From contig CAIVQO010000072.1 in the NCBI GenBank assembly GCA_903908065.1, positions 1 through 64,000 of the forward strand: a stretch of 64,000 bases of DNA, in the 5' to 3' direction. Positions 1 through 8,915 of this stretch are shown here, one piece after another. Within the stretch, counting starts at the first letter, position 1. The number at the start of each line of letters is the position of its first letter. Origin of the DNA: an uncultured beta proteobacterium (GTDB lineage: Bacteria; Pseudomonadota; Gammaproteobacteria; Burkholderiales; Rhodocyclaceae). Under the pieces are notes generated by a model. It searched no databases. It was not told the DNA's origin and saw only the letters and a program-made list of their open reading frames with translations. Made by a program: the position numbers and the translations under genes.

Positions 1-72
1 CCAACCAAACTACGCTACACTTATCCACAGCTGCTCTCATGTCAGACAGCTACAGCCCCTGGCCAGAATTGA

Positions 73-579
73 ATCGGCACGCCTGATCAGAATTCACCCG
101 GCGCGGACATGGTGGCCGATGTCGGCGCCGGCACGGGCGCGTTTTCATTGCCGCTGGCGCGAAAAGTCGGCGCCAGCGGTACGGTGATCGCGCAGGATGT
201 GGCGCCCGAGTTCATCAAGGGGATAGCGGCGCGTGCCCGCGCCGAGGGCCTTGCCCAGTTGCGAACCGTGCTGGGCGGCGAGCGTGACGCCCGACTGCCG
301 GCGGGAACTGTCGATCTGGTGTTTACCAGCGACACCTACCATCACTTCGAGTATCCGCAGGCGATGCTTGCGTCCTTGCATGCCGCCCTGAAGCCTGGCG
401 GTCGACTGGTGGTGATCGACTACGAAAGGATTCCCGGGCGATCGAATCCGTGGATCCTTGGCCACGTTCGGGCCGGGCGAGAAACCGTGGTGGCCGAAAT
501 CGAAGCGGCGGGCTTCGTCCTGCTGCGCAGCCACGAATTTTTGCGCGAGAATTATTTTCTGGAATTCCGCAGACCCTGA
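73..579 (+). CDS. Class I SAM-dependent methyltransferase, N-terminally truncated
   Basis: The protein carries a Rossmann methyltransferase core. Motif I (VADVGAGTG) begins at the second residue after the first ATG (109), where family members normally have 40-60 residues before it. A later strand and turn (LKPGGRLVVIDYER) match motif IV/V of type-11 methyltransferases. The frame is open only back to 73, after a TGA at 70-72, so the usual N-terminus is missing. The first roughly 95 bases are visibly lower in GC than the gene, which suggests a junction or rearrangement. The substrate cannot be told. ATG 109 is the only good start, giving 156 residues. The gene may be a remnant. Confidence 0.6.
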   Translation: MGTPDQNSPGADMVADVGAGTGAFSLPLARKVGASGTVIAQDVAPEFIKGIAARARAEGLAQLRTVLGGERDARLPAGTVDLVFTSDTYHHFEYPQAMLASLHAALKPGGRLVVIDYERIPGRSNPWILGHVRAGRETVVAEIEAAGFVLLRSHEFLRENYFLEFRRP

Positions 580-669
580 CCGCATTCGCCGCATTTGGCA
601 GGGTGTGGTCTATGCTTGGCGTTTTGCAATGGCGGCGATGAGCCGCCACCTGAGCAAGCGGCACCGACG

Positions 670-2292
670 ATGGCCCTGACGACAAACTACAGCAACAAGA
701 GCCTGCTGATCCTGGACGACATGCCCGAGGCGCGCAGTTCCCTGCGCTCCCAGGTGGGCATGCTCGGCTTCGAGCGCGTCGTGGTCAGCGGCAACGCCAG
801 GGACGCGCTGGAACAGTTTCGCAAGCACCGCTTCGATGTCATCCTTGCCGACTACTACCTCGGCGAGGGAACAGACGGCCAGCAGTTCCTCGAATTCCTG
901 CGTACGCGCCACATCATTGGTCGCGGCGTGCTGTTCATCATGGTCACCGCGGAAAAGCGTTACGAGAGCGTGGTGACCGCGGCCGAATGCCTGCCTGACG
1001 ACTACCTGCTCAAGCCATTCACCGCCGAGGTGCTGAAGCTGCGCCTGGAGCGCCTGCTGGAAAAAAAGCAGCGCCTGGCGCGCATCGACAAGTTGCAGGA
1101 CCGCGGTGACTGGACTGGCGTGATCGCCGCCTGCGACGAAATCATCGAGGCCAGGGATCGCTACATGGTAGATGCCATGCGCATCAAAGGCAATGCGCTG
1201 ATTGCCGCGGGCCGTCACGACGACGCCGTGGTTTTCTACCAGCTGATGCTGCTTGAACGACCCCTGCCGTGGTCGAAGCTGGGCCTCGCGCGCGCCCTGC
1301 ACCTGCGCGGCGACAGCACCGACTCGAAGGACACGCTGAACGGACTGATCGCCGAGGCACCCCAGCTGATGGCGGCCTATGACCTGCTGGGCAAGGTGCA
1401 TCTGGCCTCGGGTGATCCGGATGCGGCATTGGCGGTACTCGACAGTGCCTGCGCAATCTCGCCGAACTCGCTGGCGAGGCATCGCGCGGTGGCCTCGGTG
1501 GCAGAAGAGAAAGGCGATTTCAAGCGCGTCGAGCAGGCGCTGGACAAGGTGGTCAGGCGCACCCGCAACACCCCCCTGCGCGAAACCAACGACATCGCGC
1601 GCCTGGGCAACGCCCTCACCGAACTGGGCGAGCCGGCAAAGGCCGTGAGCATCATCGGCGAGGCCCTGACCAACTACAAGGGCGACGCCCAGGATCCGAT
1701 GCTGGCGGCAGTCGAGGCGGTCGCTCAGCAAAAGGCGGGCAATCCCGACAAGGCGCGGGCTGCGCTGGAGCGTGCCCTGCAGGCGGATGCCACCAAGCTG
1801 CCAGTGGCGACCACCATGGCGGTCGCCAAGGCCTGTCTCAGCACCGGTCGCCACGATGAGGCACAGGGCATCCTGCGCAAGCTGGTGCAGACCCACCACG
1901 AGGCCACCGATCTCCACCAGCGGGTGTCCACGGTCCTGCGCGATCATGGCGCGGCGGCGATTGCCGAATCGCTGGTGGCCGACAGCGTCAATGAGATCAT
2001 CCAGCTCAACAACGATGCCGTCCGGCGCGCCAGGGCCGGCGAGCTTGGCCCCGCGGCGCAGATGCTGACCGAGGCAGCGCAGCGCCTGCCCGGCAATACC
2101 CAGATCGTGGCCAACGCGGCGGCGGCCCTGTATTTCGACGTGCTGCACAACGGGCTCGATGCCGAAAAAGTGCGGCAGGCCCAGGTCTTCCAGAAGGCGG
2201 TGCAGGCCGTGGCACCGGGGCATCCGAAGCTGGCCGAGATTGCCGCGCTGGTGTCCCAGATCCGGGAAAAATTCGCCGCCTCCGCGCAATGA
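670..2292 (+). CDS. Response regulator: REC domain plus TPR repeats
   Basis: A 540-residue protein. Residues 10-125 form a receiver domain with an acidic pair (D16, D17), phospho-acceptor D61 in ILADYYLG, T93 and K115 in LLKPF. The rest is helical TPR-type repeats (about 130-530), so the output is probably protein-protein interaction rather than DNA binding. I chose ATG 670 because it places the receiver strand near the N-terminus; the frame extends upstream to 595 with unrelated sequence. The stop overlaps the next start (ATGA, 2289-2292), so it is translationally coupled to a small histidine kinase, its likely partner. Confidence 0.85.
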   Translation: MALTTNYSNKSLLILDDMPEARSSLRSQVGMLGFERVVVSGNARDALEQFRKHRFDVILADYYLGEGTDGQQFLEFLRTRHIIGRGVLFIMVTAEKRYESVVTAAECLPDDYLLKPFTAEVLKLRLERLLEKKQRLARIDKLQDRGDWTGVIAACDEIIEARDRYMVDAMRIKGNALIAAGRHDDAVVFYQLMLLERPLPWSKLGLARALHLRGDSTDSKDTLNGLIAEAPQLMAAYDLLGKVHLASGDPDAALAVLDSACAISPNSLARHRAVASVAEEKGDFKRVEQALDKVVRRTRNTPLRETNDIARLGNALTELGEPAKAVSIIGEALTNYKGDAQDPMLAAVEAVAQQKAGNPDKARAALERALQADATKLPVATTMAVAKACLSTGRHDEAQGILRKLVQTHHEATDLHQRVSTVLRDHGAAAIAESLVADSVNEIIQLNNDAVRRARAGELGPAAQMLTEAAQRLPGNTQIVANAAAALYFDVLHNGLDAEKVRQAQVFQKAVQAVAPGHPKLAEIAALVSQIREKFAASAQ

Positions 2293-2903
2293 TTGATTTT
2301 CCCGCGCTGGCGGCGCTGACCATCCACGACGTCAAGAACCGGCTCAACCTGCTGGTGCAGCTGGCCGAGCGCAAGGGCGACAGCGAGACCCTGCGCCTCG
2401 CCATGGAAGCCGCGGCAACACTGATGCGCCTGCTGCACGCCTACAAGGCCGGCACCGGTCAGTTGCAGCCCAATCTCGATGCCCGAGTGCCGGCAGACCT
2501 GGTCGACGAACTGGCCGCCGAGTTTCGCGCCCAGACGCCCTTGCGGCTGGAGCTTGAGCTTGCCGCCGCTCCGGTGCTGGCCTACTACGACGAGGCGCTG
2601 GTGCGCATGGTGTTGCAAGATGCGTTGTACAACGCCATGCGCCATGCCCGTGACACGATCCGGATATCGGTTCGGTCGGTGGCTGGCCAGATTGAATTTT
2701 CTGTGGCCGACGACGGGCCGGGCTACCCGCCGCAGATGCTGGGTACGCCAGCCATGGCCATGGCGGCGGATGGCGGTGGAACCGGGCTCGGGCTCTACCT
2801 GGCGGGGCAGGTCGCCCGACTGCATGTCAACGGTGACCGCCGCGGCGAGGTGTGCCTTGGCAACGACGCAGGCGCGGTATTCCGCCTGCGCCTGCCACTG
2901 TAG
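2289..2903 (+). CDS. Minimal histidine kinase (H-box plus HATPase, no sensor)
   Basis: A 204-residue protein starting directly with an H-box-like segment, HDVKNRLN (H13). A C-terminal GHKL ATPase domain follows: N-box DALYNAMRHA (about 112-121), G1 VADDGPGYP and G2 GGTGLGLYLAG. It has no membrane segment, PAS or other input domain, so it should be cytoplasmic and depend on a partner for input. The start overlaps the stop of the REC-TPR gene by four bases, so the two probably form one signalling unit. The dimerisation helices are short, and phosphotransfer to the neighbour is inferred. Confidence 0.8.
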   Translation: MIDFPALAALTIHDVKNRLNLLVQLAERKGDSETLRLAMEAAATLMRLLHAYKAGTGQLQPNLDARVPADLVDELAAEFRAQTPLRLELELAAAPVLAYYDEALVRMVLQDALYNAMRHARDTIRISVRSVAGQIEFSVADDGPGYPPQMLGTPAMAMAADGGGTGLGLYLAGQVARLHVNGDRRGEVCLGNDAGAVFRLRLPL

Positions 2904-2954
2904 GCGTCGGCCGGGCGCGGGGTATCATCGTTCCACTTTCAACCGGGAGTTGCC

Positions 2955-3344
2955 ATGCTCAGCCTCGAAGATGCCCGTCGCATTATTGCCGCTGCCTGCC
3001 GGGCAGCGGCGGAACGCCAATGGAACGTGGTCGTCGCCGTGGTCGATGACGGCGGCCACCTGATCGCACTGGAGCGCATGGACGGCACCCAGAAAGGTTC
3101 GGTACGCGTGGCCGAGCAAAAGGCGCGCACCGCGATCCTGTTCAAGCGTCCGACCAAGGTCTTCGAGGAGGCGGTGGTGCAAGGGCGGCCGAACCTGATG
3201 ACCCTGCCCGACGTGATCTGCCTCGAAGGCGGCGTGCCCCTGGTTCGCGATGGCGCCTACGTTGGCGCGATCGGCGTCTCCGGGCTCAAGTCCTTCGAGG
3301 ACGGTGTGGTCGCTGCCGCCGGCGTGGGGGCGCTTACGGCCTGA
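2955..3344 (+). CDS. GlcG/HbpS family heme-binding-like protein (DUF336)
   Basis: A 129-residue protein with the GlcG/HbpS/PduO-C fold pattern: an N-terminal helix with repeated Ala residues, then VVVAVVDDGGHLIALERMDG, a central alpha region and a Gly-rich C-terminus (GAIGVSGLKSFEDG). Family members bind heme or corrinoid-like ligands or act in redox sensing; most are accessory proteins of unclear role. A Shine-Dalgarno-like CGGGAG precedes ATG 2955. It lies alone between the kinase and an MlaF-like ATPase, and its context gives no clear function. Confidence 0.75.
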   Translation: MLSLEDARRIIAAACRAAAERQWNVVVAVVDDGGHLIALERMDGTQKGSVRVAEQKARTAILFKRPTKVFEEAVVQGRPNLMTLPDVICLEGGVPLVRDGAYVGAIGVSGLKSFEDGVVAAAGVGALTA

Positions 3345-3424
3345 CGGCCTTGCGGCGGAGGTCGCAGACGGCCCACGCCGGCTAGAATGCGAGGCTACAT
3401 GTCCGGCGCAACAAGGGTGCTCCA

Positions 3425-4237
3425 GTGAGCGGCGAAGCCAAGAATTTCATCGAGATCGAAAACCTGCATTTTGCCTATGGCAGCAACCAGGTGCTCAAGG
3501 GCGTGCAGTTTTTCGTGCCGCGCGGCAAGGTGGTTGGCATCCTCGGCGTCAGTGGCGCCGGCAAGAGCACCATCCTCAAGCTGATCGGCGGCCAGCTGCG
3601 CCCGGACCGCGGCTGCGTCAAGGTCGATGGCAAGGTGGTGCACGAACTGGACAACGACGGCCTGTATGAAATGCGCCGACGCATGGGCATGATGTTCCAG
3701 GCCGGCGGCCTGTTCAGCGACATGTCGGTGTTCGACAACATCGCCTTCCCGATGCGCGAGCTGACCGACCTGCCCGAGGACCTGATCCACGACCTGGTGC
3801 TGATGAAGCTGCATGCCGTGGGTTTGCGCGGCACCACCGGCCTGATGCCGAGCGAGCTTTCCGGCGGCATGGCGCGCCGTGTGGCGCTGGCGCGCGCGAT
3901 CGCGCTCGATCCGATGCTGGCGATGTACGACGAGCCCTTCGCCGGCCTCGATCCGATTTCGCTGAATGTCATCGCCGAGCTGATCCGCCGCCTCAACGAT
4001 GCGCTCGGCGCGACCTCCATCGTCGTTACTTACGATGTCTCGGAGACCCTCAAGGTGGTCGATTACGCCTTCTTCGTGCATGACGGCGTGGTACTCGCCG
4101 CCGGGACGCCGGAGGAATTGAGCAATTCGAGCGACCCTTCGGTGCACCAGTTCATCCACTCCGAGCCCGACGGTCCGGTCGCCTTCCACATTCCGCACGC
4201 GCCCTACACCCAGGACCTGGCGCTGGAGCCACGCTAG
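3425..4237 (+). CDS. MlaF-type ABC transporter ATP-binding protein (orphan)
   Basis: A 270-residue ATPase most like MlaF/Ttg2A of phospholipid (organic-solvent tolerance) ABC systems. Walker A is GVSGAGKST (41-49), the Q-loop is FQAGGLF, the signature is LSGGMARR (145-152) and Walker B is LAMYDEP (165-171), followed by the D-loop AGLDP. The H-loop position, normally His in VVTHDV, is Tyr here (VVTYDV, about 203). The start is GTG 3425. No permease, MCE or Ttg2D gene adjoins it: an HbpS-like gene lies upstream and the opposing nnrS gene lies 6 bases downstream. It could energise the permease at 44259-45014, whose own ATPase is degenerate; that link is inference. Confidence 0.85.
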   Translation: MSGEAKNFIEIENLHFAYGSNQVLKGVQFFVPRGKVVGILGVSGAGKSTILKLIGGQLRPDRGCVKVDGKVVHELDNDGLYEMRRRMGMMFQAGGLFSDMSVFDNIAFPMRELTDLPEDLIHDLVLMKLHAVGLRGTTGLMPSELSGGMARRVALARAIALDPMLAMYDEPFAGLDPISLNVIAELIRRLNDALGATSIVVTYDVSETLKVVDYAFFVHDGVVLAAGTPEELSNSSDPSVHQFIHSEPDGPVAFHIPHAPYTQDLALEPR

Positions 4238-4243
4238 GGCGCC

Positions 4244-5407
4244 CTAGTGCTCCTTGCCGTCGATGCGCGGCGCGAGCAGCAGCGGCGTCAGGCGCAGGGC
4301 GAGCGTGCCGAAGCCGAGCAGCCAGCCCGAGGCGGCCAGGATCAGCCATACGGCATAGTCACCGCCGTCGAGTTGCGGCGCAAGCACACGCAGCAGGAAG
4401 GCGGCAATCATCAGCCACAGCACCGCCTTGTCGCCGCCGTCGAACACCACCTTGCGCCCGGTGTGGCCCTTGGCGATGCGGATCAGCATCGCCGGGATGA
4501 TCAGGCCCATCACGCCCAGGCCGAAGACATGCATTGACATGGCACCGACCCAGGGCAGTGGCGCAAAAACCGCCAGCGCTTCGAGCGCCAGCTGGAGCAC
4601 GATGCCGGCATAGCCGAGATACATGATGCCGATGTCAATCCGTCGCAGTGCCAGTCGCGGATGCCAGAACATGACTCGCCCCGTTAGCAGTGCGGCGAGC
4701 AGCAAGGCCAGCAACGCGGCCACCGGCGGCGGCAACCAGGGCGCCGCGACCAGCGCCAGTCCGGCCAGCTTGATTGACTTGTCGAGTACCGCATGGCGCA
4801 GGATCTCGACCTGGAACACGCCTTTCATGAACTGGCTCAGGGTGCGTTCCAGCATCACCAGGAAGGCGACACGGAATAGGCCGGTGGCCATAGTCGCGCC
4901 ATCGCGAAAATGCTCGCCGTCCAGCATCAGCTGCTTGGCGACCAGAAAGGCCGGCAGGATCAGGAGGAAAAAATAATTGTCGCGGTAGCTGTCCTGGCGT
5001 CGATAGCGGACCAGCGTCCACAGCAGCATGGCGACGATGCCGCCGAGGAAGAGCTTGTTCGAGATCTCGAACAATGCCGGCGGCCAGGCGCCACCGAACC
5101 ACATGCCGGCACGTTCGAAGACCCAGGCCGCGGCGAGGCAGGCCAGCAGCGGACCGTGGTAGCCGCGAATGCCGACCCAGTTCTTGGTGGCGGTAAGCAG
5201 GAAACCGCCCAGCACCGCCCAGCCGAAGCCGAAGAACATTTCGTGGCCATGCCAGAGTAGCGGCGCTCGCGCCAGCGTTGGCGCCTTGATCAGTCCCAGA
5301 TGCATCGATACCCAGAGCAGCGGGAGTGACAGGCCGGAAAGGCAGGCCAGCGCGAAGAACGGCCGGAAACCGGCGAGCCAAATGGGGTGGTTTGCCAGAC
5401 CGGGCAT
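4244..5407 (-). CDS. nnrS: NnrS family membrane protein
   Basis: A 387-residue polytopic protein with about 12 hydrophobic segments, beginning with the family's N-terminal pattern (NHPIWLAGFRPFF). NnrS proteins are heme- and copper-containing membrane proteins linked to nitric oxide tolerance or metabolism in denitrifiers. An ATG at 5407 follows the stop of the GGDEF gene after four bases; a TTG one codon earlier is possible. It is the last gene of the thiS-thiG-...-trmB-GGDEF operon, so it probably lacks its own NO-responsive promoter. No nor or nir genes occur here. Confidence 0.85.
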   Translation of the reverse strand: MPGLANHPIWLAGFRPFFALACLSGLSLPLLWVSMHLGLIKAPTLARAPLLWHGHEMFFGFGWAVLGGFLLTATKNWVGIRGYHGPLLACLAAAWVFERAGMWFGGAWPPALFEISNKLFLGGIVAMLLWTLVRYRRQDSYRDNYFFLLILPAFLVAKQLMLDGEHFRDGATMATGLFRVAFLVMLERTLSQFMKGVFQVEILRHAVLDKSIKLAGLALVAAPWLPPPVAALLALLLAALLTGRVMFWHPRLALRRIDIGIMYLGYAGIVLQLALEALAVFAPLPWVGAMSMHVFGLGVMGLIIPAMLIRIAKGHTGRKVVFDGGDKAVLWLMIAAFLLRVLAPQLDGGDYAVWLILAASGWLLGFGTLALRLTPLLLAPRIDGKEH

Positions 5408-5411
5408 CAAT

Positions 5412-6548
5412 TCAGGTCATCGCCTTAACGCAATTGCGTCCGGCGGCCTTGGCTCGGTAGAGCGTTTCATCGGCTCGACCGAGGAGCGTATCGATGCCGC
5501 CTTCGCCGGGGACGGAGGCCGCCACGCCTATGCTTACCGTACATCCGATTTGGCTGGTGTCGCGCGCGATTTCGGCACGTATGCGTTCGGCGACCAGCAT
5601 CGCCTCTTCAAGCGTGGTCTCCGGCAGCAGGGCAATGAATTCTTCGCCGCCGAAGCGGCCGAACTGGTCCGGGCGGCGCAACTGGGCGGCCACACGGGCA
5701 ACGAAATCCACCAGCAGGCGGTCACCGGCCTGGTGCCCGTAGCTGTCATTGATCGCCTTGAAGTGGTCGAGGTCGAGCATCAGCAGTGAGCAGATGCGAT
5801 CCTTGCGACGGCCGCGTTCCAGCTCCTGGCCGCAGACGTCGAGTATGGCCCGGCGGTTCAGCACGCCGGTCAGCGGGTCGTGGCTGGCGATGTGTTCGAG
5901 TTCGTCACGCAGGCGGTCGGCGGCGAGCAGGACCAGGCCAACCGAGAGCATCAGCATGGCCACGGTATAGGCGGCGATGTAAACAGTCTGTATCGGACTC
6001 GCCGCCAGCAGGTCGGCGGCTTCGCCGGAAAATGCCGAGACTGCCCGCAGGACCAGCACCAGAACTTCCACGACAAGTACCACCAGGACGAAGCGCGCGG
6101 AAAAGCTGCTGCCGCCGCGGCGCGCCATGAGCAGGGCGTGGGCGCCGCAGACGATGGCCATGAAACCGGCAATGGCCAGCAGGCGCGCGTTGTAGTTAGG
6201 CTGGGCAAAGGTGAACCACGCCGTTACCGCCGTCACCGCGGCGATCGCTGCTGCCCAGCGTTGCGGCATGGCAGGTACACGGAAGAAGCGCATGCTGCCG
6301 AGGTAGAGCAGCGTCACGCCGGAGATCAGCAGCAGGTTGGCACCGACCACGGTGACAAGGTCCGGCAGCCAGCCGCGGGTACCGAACAGCAGCGTGGACA
6401 GAAAAATGATGGCCTGGCCCGCTGACCACTGGCCGAGGCCGTCGATGCTGCGAGGGTAGCTGCGACGCATGAACCAGGTCACCACCGCCATCAGGGCGCC
6501 CATGGCGCCTGCCAGCAGGATCACCGCCCGCAGATCGATTGTCGGCAT
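5412..6548 (-). CDS. Membrane-anchored diguanylate cyclase (GGDEF)
   Basis: A 378-residue protein. About six transmembrane helices fill residues 1-205, then a GGDEF domain starts at ASHDPLTGVLNRR. The active-site loop is GGEEF, and RRPD five residues before it matches the RxxD inhibitory I-site, so it should make c-di-GMP under product inhibition. The conserved Mg-binding segment LMLDLDHFKAIND is intact. The ATG at 6548 lies two bases after the trmB stop, and the stop nearly touches nnrS, so it is transcribed with both. The membrane part is likely a sensor with unknown ligand. Confidence 0.88.
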   Translation of the reverse strand: MPTIDLRAVILLAGAMGALMAVVTWFMRRSYPRSIDGLGQWSAGQAIIFLSTLLFGTRGWLPDLVTVVGANLLLISGVTLLYLGSMRFFRVPAMPQRWAAAIAAVTAVTAWFTFAQPNYNARLLAIAGFMAIVCGAHALLMARRGGSSFSARFVLVVLVVEVLVLVLRAVSAFSGEAADLLAASPIQTVYIAAYTVAMLMLSVGLVLLAADRLRDELEHIASHDPLTGVLNRRAILDVCGQELERGRRKDRICSLLMLDLDHFKAINDSYGHQAGDRLLVDFVARVAAQLRRPDQFGRFGGEEFIALLPETTLEEAMLVAERIRAEIARDTSQIGCTVSIGVAASVPGEGGIDTLLGRADETLYRAKAAGRNCVKAMT

Positions 6549-6550
6549 GT

Positions 6551-7243
6551 CTATCGGCGCCTGAACACCACGTCCCAGACGCCATGGCCGAGCTTGAGGC
6601 CACGGGTTTCGAACTTGGTTTGCGGCCGATAGGCAGGGCGCGGGGCGAAATCCGGCGCGGTGTTCTCCAGCAGGGGCTCGGCCGAGAGCACTGCCAGCAT
6701 CTGTTCGGCATACTCCTGCCAATCCGTGGCGCAATGCAGGTAGCCGCCGGGGAGAAGCCGGCTGGCGAGCAGGGCGACGAACGGCTGCTGGATCAGGCGG
6801 CGCTTCTGCTGGCGCTTCTTGGGCCAGGGGTCGGGGAAGAAAACATGGATTCCGACCAGCGATTGCGGCGCCAGCATGTCGCGCACCACTTCCACGGCAT
6901 CGTGCTGGATTACGCGCAGGTTGCCCAGCTCGCGGGTGGCGATTTCCTTGAGCAGGCTGCCGACGCCCGGCGTGTGCACCTCGATGCCGAGATAGTCCTG
7001 CTGCGGATGCGCGGCGGCGATGATGGCTGTGGTCTCGCCCATGCCGCAGCCGATCTCCAGGATGCGAGGCGCCTGGCGGCCGAATGTCGCGTCGAGCTCG
7101 AGCACTTCGGCGCGATAGGCGATGCCCCAGCGCGGCATGCCTTGTTCGTGGAAACGCCGCTGCGCCTCGGAGACGCGGCCCTGGCGCAAGACGAAGCTGC
7201 GAATGTGGCTGTCGCGGCGCGGTGTGGAATCGGATTCGTTCAT
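6551..7243 (-). CDS. trmB: tRNA (guanine-N7-)-methyltransferase
   Basis: A 230-residue TrmB that methylates G46 of tRNA using S-adenosylmethionine. Motif I is [10 protein letters not shown], the adenosine-binding acidic position is in YLGIEVH, and the diagnostic [12 protein letters not shown] segment is complete. The length is usual for the family. The start overlaps the stop of the upstream secreted-protein gene by four bases, indicating translational coupling inside the thi operon. Confidence 0.95.
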   Translation of the reverse strand: MNESDSTPRRDSHIRSFVLRQGRVSEAQRRFHEQGMPRWGIAYRAEVLELDATFGRQAPRILEIGCGMGETTAIIAAAHPQQDYLGIEVHTPGVGSLLKEIATRELGNLRVIQHDAVEVVRDMLAPQSLVGIHVFFPDPWPKKRQQKRRLIQQPFVALLASRLLPGGYLHCATDWQEYAEQMLAVLSAEPLLENTAPDFAPRPAYRPQTKFETRGLKLGHGVWDVVFRRR

Positions 7244-7842
7244 TCGCTGGCCTTGGGTGCTGCGGCGTCGGGGACCACACTGGAAGTCGGCGCAGGTGGT
7301 ACGGCGGCTTCCGGGTTCGCGACTGGCGCTGTTGCTTCGGTTTCGGGCAATTTGCTTTCCGCCAGCAGCCGGTCGAGTTCGTAGCGCGGGCGGATGATCG
7401 CGGTCGGCAAGGTGGCGCAGGCCTCTTCCAGCGTGACGTCGCCCAGCACGTCGCGGATGTTGTCCTTGAGGTTCAGCGCCCGCACCAGGTCGCCCCAGCG
7501 GGCCTCTTCGGCGCGCGCGCCGAAATAGTAGCGCGACAGGTCGGTCACCAGGCCGTCGATGACGGTGGCCTGCTTCGCATGCCAGGCGGCGTAGGCTTCC
7601 TGGGTCGAGCCCGACTGGTCGGCAAGGTCTAGGCAGGCGCCGGCCAGCAGTGAAAGGCCGTGCGCAAGGCCGAACAGGCGTTGGCGCACCAGAACATCGG
7701 TTTGCTCGAAGGCGTAGCCCTGGTGCAGTGGCGTCAAGGGGGCTGCAAGCGGGGCTGCCGCTTCGGCGGTGGGTGTTGCATCCTGCGCGGTCGCCGCGGC
7801 GGAAACCAGCGCCAGCAGCAGCCAGGCGGCGAAACGTTTCAC
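7240..7842 (-). CDS. Secreted protein of unknown function
   Basis: A 200-residue protein with a clear Sec signal peptide: MKRF, hydrophobic core [12 protein letters not shown], probable cleavage after ATA near residue 19. An Ala/Pro-rich linker, a helical central domain (about 40-160) with two Cys residues, and a Pro/Ala-rich tail follow. I do not recognise the family. It overlaps thiG upstream and trmB downstream by four bases each, so it is fully embedded in the operon. A periplasmic location is likely; no catalytic motif is visible. Confidence 0.75.
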   Translation of the reverse strand: MKRFAAWLLLALVSAAATAQDATPTAEAAAPLAAPLTPLHQGYAFEQTDVLVRQRLFGLAHGLSLLAGACLDLADQSGSTQEAYAAWHAKQATVIDGLVTDLSRYYFGARAEEARWGDLVRALNLKDNIRDVLGDVTLEEACATLPTAIIRPRYELDRLLAESKLPETEATAPVANPEAAVPPAPTSSVVPDAAAPKASE

Positions 7843-8636
7843 GTGCCGGCTTGGCCGATCAGCCCGCCGACGGGCGAACTGGGGCTCGCCGCATAGGTTT
7901 TCTTCGGCATGCGCCCGGCACGGAAGGCCTCACGGCCGGCCTCGACCGCCTTCTTCATGGCGCCGGCCATCAGCACCGGGTCTCGCGCCGCAGCGATCGC
8001 GGTATTCATCAGCACGCCGTCGCAACCCAGCTCCATGGCGATGGCCGCATCCGAGGCAGTGCCGACGCCGGCATCGACCAGCACCGGCACCTTCGCCTGC
8101 TCGATGATCAGTTTCAGGTTCCAGGGATTGAGGATGCCCATGCCGGAACCGATCAGCGAGGCCAGGGGCATGATGGCGACGCAGCCAATGTCTTCCAGCA
8201 TGCGCGCCTGGATCGGATCGTCGGCGCAATACACCATCACCTGGAAGCCGTCCTTGACCAGGGTCGCGGCGGCCTTGAGGGTTTCCGGCATGTTGGGAAA
8301 CAGGGTCTGCGGATCGCCCAGCACTTCCAGCTTGCACAGGGCATGGCCGTCCAGCAGTTCCCGCCCCAGGCGCAGGGTGCGCACCGCATCCTCTGCCGTG
8401 TAGCAGCCGGCGGTATTGGGCAGGATGGTGAATTGCGCCGGCGGCAGGACGTCCAGCAGCGATGGCTGGCCGGGTTCCTGGCCGATGTTGGTGCGGCGGA
8501 TGGCGACGGTGATGATCTCGGCGCCCGAGGCGACGATGGCTTCGCGCGTCTGCGCGAAATCCTTGTACTTGCCGGTGCCGACCAGCAGGCGTGAGCCATA
8601 GCTCTTGCCGGCGATGACGAGCGGATCTGCGTTCAT
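7839..8636 (-). CDS. thiG: Thiazole synthase ThiG
   Basis: A 265-residue TIM-barrel enzyme that forms the thiazole phosphate of thiamine from deoxyxylulose phosphate, dehydroglycine and ThiS thiocarboxylate. The N-terminus ([12 protein letters not shown]), the Schiff-base Lys region (CKLEVLGD) and the phosphate-binding C-terminal part ([13 protein letters not shown]) match the family. The family's length is usual. It starts 14 bases after thiS and overlaps the next gene by four bases. Other thiamine genes are not present nearby. Confidence 0.96.
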   Translation of the reverse strand: MNADPLVIAGKSYGSRLLVGTGKYKDFAQTREAIVASGAEIITVAIRRTNIGQEPGQPSLLDVLPPAQFTILPNTAGCYTAEDAVRTLRLGRELLDGHALCKLEVLGDPQTLFPNMPETLKAAATLVKDGFQVMVYCADDPIQARMLEDIGCVAIMPLASLIGSGMGILNPWNLKLIIEQAKVPVLVDAGVGTASDAAIAMELGCDGVLMNTAIAAARDPVLMAGAMKKAVEAGREAFRAGRMPKKTYAASPSSPVGGLIGQAGT

Positions 8637-8650
8637 GCTGTGTTCCCGGT

Positions 8651-8851
8651 TCAGCCGCCGCCGACGGCGACGACGATTTCGATCTGGTCACCCGTGGCCA
8701 GCAGCGTCTCGGCATGGCGGCCCTTGGGCACGATCTCGCCGTTGCGCTCCACGGCGACGCGCTTGCCAGCCATGCCGCGGGCTTCGAGCAGGGAGGCGAC
8801 GGTGAGGGGTTCGGCCAGCTGCTGCGGCTCGCCGTTGATGATGAGGTCCAT
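8651..8851 (-). CDS. thiS: Sulfur carrier protein ThiS
   Basis: A 66-residue ubiquitin-like protein ending in GGG; the terminal Gly-Gly is adenylated and thiocarboxylated to donate sulfur for thiazole formation. The body ([22 protein letters not shown]) is typical. It is the first gene of the operon. No Thi-box (TPP) riboswitch consensus is visible in the 117 bases upstream. Confidence 0.95.
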   Translation of the reverse strand: MDLIINGEPQQLAEPLTVASLLEARGMAGKRVAVERNGEIVPKGRHAETLLATGDQIEIVVAVGGG

Positions 8852-8862
8852 GCTTAGCGTGA

Positions 8863-8890
8863 ATTAGACAAAAAGCGCGCCCGTTCACAA
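8863..8890 (-). promoter_or_regulatory. Candidate sigma-70 promoter for the thiS operon
   Basis: On the minus strand, TTGTGA (8885-8890) and TCTAAT (8863-8868) are separated by 16 bases. These match the -35 box in four of six positions and the -10 box in five of six. The predicted start would lie only a few bases before the thiS ATG, and no Shine-Dalgarno sequence is visible, so the transcript may be almost leaderless. Confidence 0.4.
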
Positions 8891-8915
8891 TCGAGCGCAG
8901 CGAGCCAGACAGTAG

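Noticed and set aside
21-29. TTATCCACA, a perfect DnaA-box nonamer
   Set aside because: A single copy; about 0.5 are expected by chance in 64 kb on both strands. No cluster, AT-rich region or dnaA/dnaN gene is nearby.
610-2289. Long open frame antisense to the REC-TPR gene
   Set aside because: Third-position GC in the real gene removes stops on the opposite strand; the translation has no domain or sensible start.
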